A DNA stretch of 64,000 nucleotides from Tridacna crocea (Eukaryota > Mollusca > Bivalvia > Cardiida > Cardiidae), in assembly GCA_943736015.1 (NCBI GenBank), contig OX031065.1, positions 51,624,992 to 51,688,991 on the forward strand, written 5' to 3'. Both the position numbers and the translations under genes were made by a program. The notes below the pieces were generated by a model. The model was not told where the DNA came from. It saw nothing but the letters and a program-made list of their open reading frames with translations, and did no database searches. Below, one piece after another: positions 60,061-64,000 of this stretch; within the stretch, counting starts at the first letter, position 1, and every line of letters starts with the position of its first letter.

Positions 60061-60867
60061 ACTTTATTATACATAGTTAAACAGAAAAAAGTCAAAATGT
60101 GCATACAGTCTGTTCCTAAAGTGAACTTCAAGGTCATTTTCAAGGTCTTGTATCAAAGACATGAAAATTCTGCTGAACTGTTAGGCGAGAATTTTTTTAT
60201 TAGTTGATTTACAAACCCGCCGACTGCAATTTTCCCAAAACCAGAAAAAAAATATAAGAAGGTTCTAAAAGATTTTTTAAAATTTTTTCCGCCGACCCTA
60301 ACCATTATTCGTTTCGTCAAAAAAAATCTGTATTTAAAGCGAACGTCAACCAAAACTTTTATACTGGTACCCGTCTTGTCTCCTATATAACCTTCCGATA
60401 CGAAGATCAATAACATGCAGCAGCGGGATCCACGCTGCCTATCGCCATTTTCGCCAGTTGTAGTTTTTCTTTAACTGGCGAAAATAAGTGTCGAAAGGAT
60501 TTTTTATTGACATTTTTGTCTCAACTCACGAGATAAGTGGAGAAAGACTGAAGCAGGAACTTGAGGAAGTATGGTATAGGGTGAAAAAGTCGTTTTCAAT
60601 TACTCAAATTTGCATCATCAAGCTTTCACAGCGAAAAAACTTCGCCTAACAAACAGTCCCGACCAGGCCTATATTCATGAAATATCCGCAATCTAAGACA
60701 AAGGATGACAGGTTATCACTAATTAACTTTATCAATTTGGACAAGACAGCAGAGTGTTATGATCCTTACCTGTTACTAACACCCCTTTATCCTACGAAAA
60801 TCACACTTTTTTTTCCCACAGGTAAAGCGTCTGCATATTTGTTTAAATGACGTCACACTATCGATCA

Positions 60868-61077
60868 TTACTGATTCTCAAAACATGAATAGTCATAAAA
60901 TAAACTTGAATTACCACTTCTTACAGCTGGAGATATTTTTTCCAAACATATTTTAAATAAATTATAATGGTAAAGTGAAGGATTAGAAAAATCTTGAAGA
61001 CGATCTTTTGCCTTCCTCATGTCGGCAACTCGAGCAAAATATGCAGTGGAGTGTTCTATTTTTAGAATACCCCACAC
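60868..61077 (-). pseudogene. Unidentified ORF fragment (downstream part)
   Basis: A 69-residue frame from an internal ATG: MWGILKIEHSTAYFARVADM, RKAKDRLQDFSNPSLYHYNL, FKICLEKISPAVRSGNSSLF, YDYSCFENQ, stop. The frame is open further upstream (CNLLVNKLADKEEKV), up to about 61126, where it meets the end of the next ORF in another frame. A single-base frameshift near GGGATG (about 61119) would join the two. I do not recognise the protein. Confidence 0.3.
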
Positions 61078-61114
61078 CTTTTCCTCCTTATCAGCTAGTT
61101 TATTGACTAATAGA

Positions 61115-61462
61115 TTACATCCCTATAGATCTTGCTAACTTTCTTTTAAACTTTAACAAGTCATTATCATGTTTTTGAATCAAGATTGTGGTCCCCATCA
61201 CAGGCATAAAGAAGTTTTTTTTTCTCTTCTTACCAGTCTTGACACTATTTGCAATCTGATGAGAAATGTTAGAGTTTTGAGTTAAGTGTAACTCTGCATC
61301 AGTGGGGTCATAGGCAATCAAAAACAAAATGGTTTGATAATGTTCTTTTGAGTCAACAAATACGCCAGGATAGAAATCCTTACTAATTGTCTTTCTTTGA
61401 TATAGCAAATCATATCCAAAAGGGATAGTTAGGTTCAACTTCTTTTCTTCCATGGAAGGCAT
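61115..61462 (-). CDS. Unidentified ORF, 115 residues
   Basis: It starts MPSMEEKKLNLTIPFGYDLL with an in-frame stop 15 bases upstream. It continues YQRKTISKDFYPGVFVDSKE, HYQTILFLIAYDPTDAELHL, then a basic KTGKKRKK patch and KFKRKLARSIGM. The composition looks protein-like and is not MITE-derived. GTAAGAAG after KTG could be a splice donor, making this an exon rather than a full ORF. No family was recognised; it may be host exon, transposon protein fragment or chance. Confidence 0.3.
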   Translation of the reverse strand: MPSMEEKKLNLTIPFGYDLLYQRKTISKDFYPGVFVDSKEHYQTILFLIAYDPTDAELHLTQNSNISHQIANSVKTGKKRKKNFFMPVMGTTILIQKHDNDLLKFKRKLARSIGM

Positions 61463-61589
61463 ACAGAAATTCTCTCATCACATACTTTCTTTTGTTAGGT
61501 TCAAGAAAGGGATACTGTCTACTTGCAGCACAAGTCTGCTTCTAGATTCAAACAAATTTAACTACATTATGTGTTTTTATCATGCTTAT

Positions 61590-62320
61590 ACCCCCCATAA
61601 ACAAAGTATGGGGGATGTACCGGTATACTGGAGTCACCATGTCTGTCATCCATGTGTCACAAAAAGCTTGGCATAACTTTCAAAGTAGAACAGCTAGTGA
61701 CTTCAAACTTTGGATTTTTGTTCGAGGCTTAACTTCCAAAATAAAACAGCTAGCAACTAAAAACTTAATGTACAGATCGGCCACATTAAAGAGAAGTGCA
61801 GTGTACAAGAAGCATAACTTTTTCCACTATTTTAATGGTTATAACTTTGGATTTTTATCTGGGGCTTAATTTCCAAAGTACAAAAGCTAGTGACTTCAAA
61901 CTTCATATATAATTAGATCACCATAAAGCAAAGAGCACTTTACCAGTACCATAACTATATTCCCACTATTTTCACATTTATTTCCCTTTGTAAATTTTAA
62001 TTTGGATTTTTGTCTGGGGCATAACTTTCCAAGTGTAAAAGCTAGTACCTTCAAACTTCATATACAGATGGACCACATTAACAAGAAGTGCAGTTATCAA
62101 AACTATAACTCTGTTCCTGCAACATTTAGAGTTATTGCCCTTTGTTAATTGTAACTTTGGATTTTTAAAATGGGGCATAACTTGCAAAGTACAAAAGCTA
62201 GTCACTTCAAACTTCATATGATTTTGAATCACATCAAAGTAAAGTGCACTGTGCAAGAACCATAAATCTTTTCCCACTATTTTCAGAGTTATAGCCCTTT
62301 GTAATATATAATTTTTTTAA
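61590..62320 (+). mobile_element. Degenerate element with four ~150-bp tandem units
   Basis: It starts near TATACCCCCCATAAACAAAGTATGGGGG (hairpin). GGGGCATAACTTTCCAAGTA-type starts recur at about 61725, 61863, 62016 and 62170, each with AAGCTAGTGACTTCAAACTT. The architecture resembles the 11334 element. Confidence 0.5.
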
Positions 62321-63353
62321 AATTCTTTTGTACTAAACCATTCTGCATTCTGTGACAAAGAGCTGTTTAGTGACAAGGAGCTGGTTTGGGGTCACATTTA
62401 GTGATAGCTCAATTATTTTTGTTTTGTTTTGGGAGCTCAAACAATGCCAACTTCATAACGACCTCAATAGAGGCGACTTAGGAAAACATTATGAGAAAAA
62501 AAATCTGTTTTTTGTAGATTCACTGCAATGAATTTCCAGAACTGTTTCTATAAAATTGTGCTAAATTTATTGGAACTTCAGAACTTCTTAGCTAATGTTG
62601 TGGTTTGTGAAAGAGCGACTTTCGGTTTCTTTTCTTGTCAGACAATCATAAAGAGCCTTAAAGTTTTAAGAATTAATTTGGCAGCAAACGTCGTAGAGCC
62701 AGATCAGACTTCTCATAAAGGAGCAACTTCGATCAGAATCTTCAATGTTTGCTAAATTCTGAATGTGTCCTTGGATCTCATTGATCTGTGGCATGACACT
62801 ATTAAAGGTGGTCATTACAGTTTTCAAGGTATCCAGGATAGATTTTTAGGAAAATTATGGTAACTTGAAAGATGTAACTATAATACAGACTGTTGGTTTA
62901 CTTCACTAGTTATATTTTTAGTTTCTTGCGGTATTGATAGGAAAAAAAAATAATGAAAAGAAATATCTCTTTTTTTTATATTTTTTTATCGACTGAACAT
63001 TTTTAGAGCTTTTTATTTTATTTTTTTTTCGTCCCCCCGACCCTAAATTTGAAAAAAAGATCCCGTAAATCAACTTATAAAAAAATTCTGGCCTTACAAT
63101 AGTGTTACCGCTTTTTTCCAAACGTAATTAACGAACCAAAAGCAGGTGGTGTCATTTCCCACAATAGGATCATTTCTTTCTCATAAACAGCTATAGAATA
63201 TCAATGCAGTTCACTGATTAGGGACTTTTTTTAGTTCCGAGCTGGCAATGCAAAGCAATAAATAAAACCTAAAAGCTATTTTGCAGCTCAAGACTGTCAG
63301 ATAATATCTAAAGCAGAATGATAGACAGGTATCCATAGATTTTTTCCAAGAAT
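62321..63353. other. No gene recognised
   Basis: AT-rich. CGACCCTAAATTTG..GTAAATCAACTTATAAAAAAATTC (63039-63090) is distantly similar in inverted form to 60187-60300. Confidence 0.3.
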
Positions 63354-63582
63354 TTAACTCTCTACCACAGGAGAAAAATTTAGACTGGTCCAAATTGAAA
63401 GCATTTGCAGATGACAAAATAAAGGTGACTAAAAAAAAGCAATTTGTTCTGGGAAGGGTAAAAAACACTGTGGGAAAAGGAGAAAATGCTGGTTACCAGC
63501 ATTTTCTCCTTTTCCAACAGTGTTTTCAAAAGGCTTTTTTCTCAGGGGCATCAAAAGTAGGGACTGTGTGGTAATGGGTTAA
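63354..63582 (-). mobile_element. TTAA hairpin MITE, family A
   Basis: TTAACTCTCTACCACAGGAG to GGTAATGGGTTAA, with both TTAA intact. Confidence 0.93.
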
Positions 63583-63599
63583 ATCAGATAGGGAGTTGT

Positions 63600-63790
63600 T
63601 TAACGTTATTGCAAAATTTATAATTCTTTGTTTGAACAACTCCGACAAAAGAAGCTATAGAAAGAATTGTGGTATAAAGAGAAAATCCTGCTAAACTGCA
63701 TCTTCTTCTTTTCCCACAATTTTTTCTCCCCTTTTTCCGATATGAAGTTTATTTGTAGTCTAGATTGCTTTCAAATAGGACAATTTTGTT
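63600..63790 (+). repeat. Old family A MITE relic
   Basis: GAAGCTATAGAAAGAATTGTGG .. CTTCTTTTCCCACAATTTTTTC; right module faint. Confidence 0.45.
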
Positions 63791-64000
63791 TGTAGTCAGG
63801 TTTTGCTTACAATTAAAAAATTGTAGTTGGGGGGTGGGGGGTGGGGAATGTTACAAATAATGATAGAAGTGCTTTCAAAATGACTCTTGCTCTAAATCCA
63901 AACAGAAAAATAGGAAATTTCAGGAGTGGCCATGGAAATTGAAGATTCCAATAGGATATATATCCGGTTTGTTGCCAGTCTGCTTTGAAACTTTAAAATC

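Noticed and set aside
60153-60416. ORF with VRVGGKNFKKSFRTFLYFFSG
   Set aside because: It lies in AT-rich DNA with a distant inverted relative at 62990-63090, so repeat-derived sequence is more likely than a gene.
403-63582. Dozens of short ORFs with [20 protein letters not shown]-like peptides
   Set aside because: They are translations of the MITE palindrome in several frames and both strands; the similarity follows the DNA repeat, not a protein family.
55931-64000. First coding exon of the transporter (expected to end ..GTMIG)
   Set aside because: No minus-strand segment ending in ATTG before a GT donor with SLC7-like upstream residues was found; the exon probably lies outside the window.

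Overview
The window looks like nuclear DNA of an animal, most probably a bivalve mollusc. It has a spliced gene with GT-AG introns, low overall GC, and a very high load of short non-autonomous DNA transposons, Helitron-like elements with internal tandem repeats, tRNA-derived elements and fold-back repeats. I see no prokaryotic genes, no operons and no CRISPR arrays. The bivalve assignment is inferred from repeat style and from the transporter family; it was not tested by any search.

The one host gene I can reconstruct lies on the minus strand. It is an SLC7 light-chain amino-acid transporter of the b(0,+)AT (SLC7A9) type. Ten consecutive exons run from 55930 down to 24526. All splice sites are GT-AG, all phases agree, and together they encode 429 residues covering nearly the whole transporter core. 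The first coding exon (about 40 residues) is not visible and probably lies beyond 64000. The last short exon (about 20 residues) is uncertain, with a candidate near 13.6 kb. The first visible intron is 20.75 kb and the last may be about 10.9 kb; both are filled with repeats.

Region by region. 1-5400 holds an internally deleted PIF/Harbinger-type transposon (a MADF-like ORF facing a truncated transposase) and diverged copies of its terminal region. 5400-9310 is mostly unannotated AT-rich DNA with three inverted-repeat elements. 9640-12200 holds two tandem-repeat-bearing Helitron-like elements. 12300-21260 is a dense field of TTAA-flanked hairpin MITEs, one of which is interrupted by a miniature LTR retrotransposon (TRIM). 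21870-24000 holds a TTAA-flanked element with a nested SINE, then another Helitron-like element. 24500-35100 carries most transporter exons, with MITEs in nearly every intron. 35100-55800 is the giant intron, with MITEs, fold-back elements and a 51-bp minisatellite. 55900-64000 holds more MITEs, two unidentified ORFs and a diverged tandem-repeat element.

Two observations stand out. First, the TRIM at 20387-20914 has two identical 206-bp LTRs, an 18-nt primer-binding site matching the tRNA-Pro type, a 116-bp interior and a polypurine tract; each LTR carries a tRNA-like pol III promoter (A and B boxes). This is reminiscent of the plant Cassandra elements, whose LTRs carry 5S rRNA. Second, about 55 copies or relics of hairpin MITEs make up very roughly 17% of the window. 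They share TTAA termini and a central 60-70-nt palindrome whose two arms change together between copies. Several copies abut on one shared TTAA, and some are chimeras of different subfamilies.
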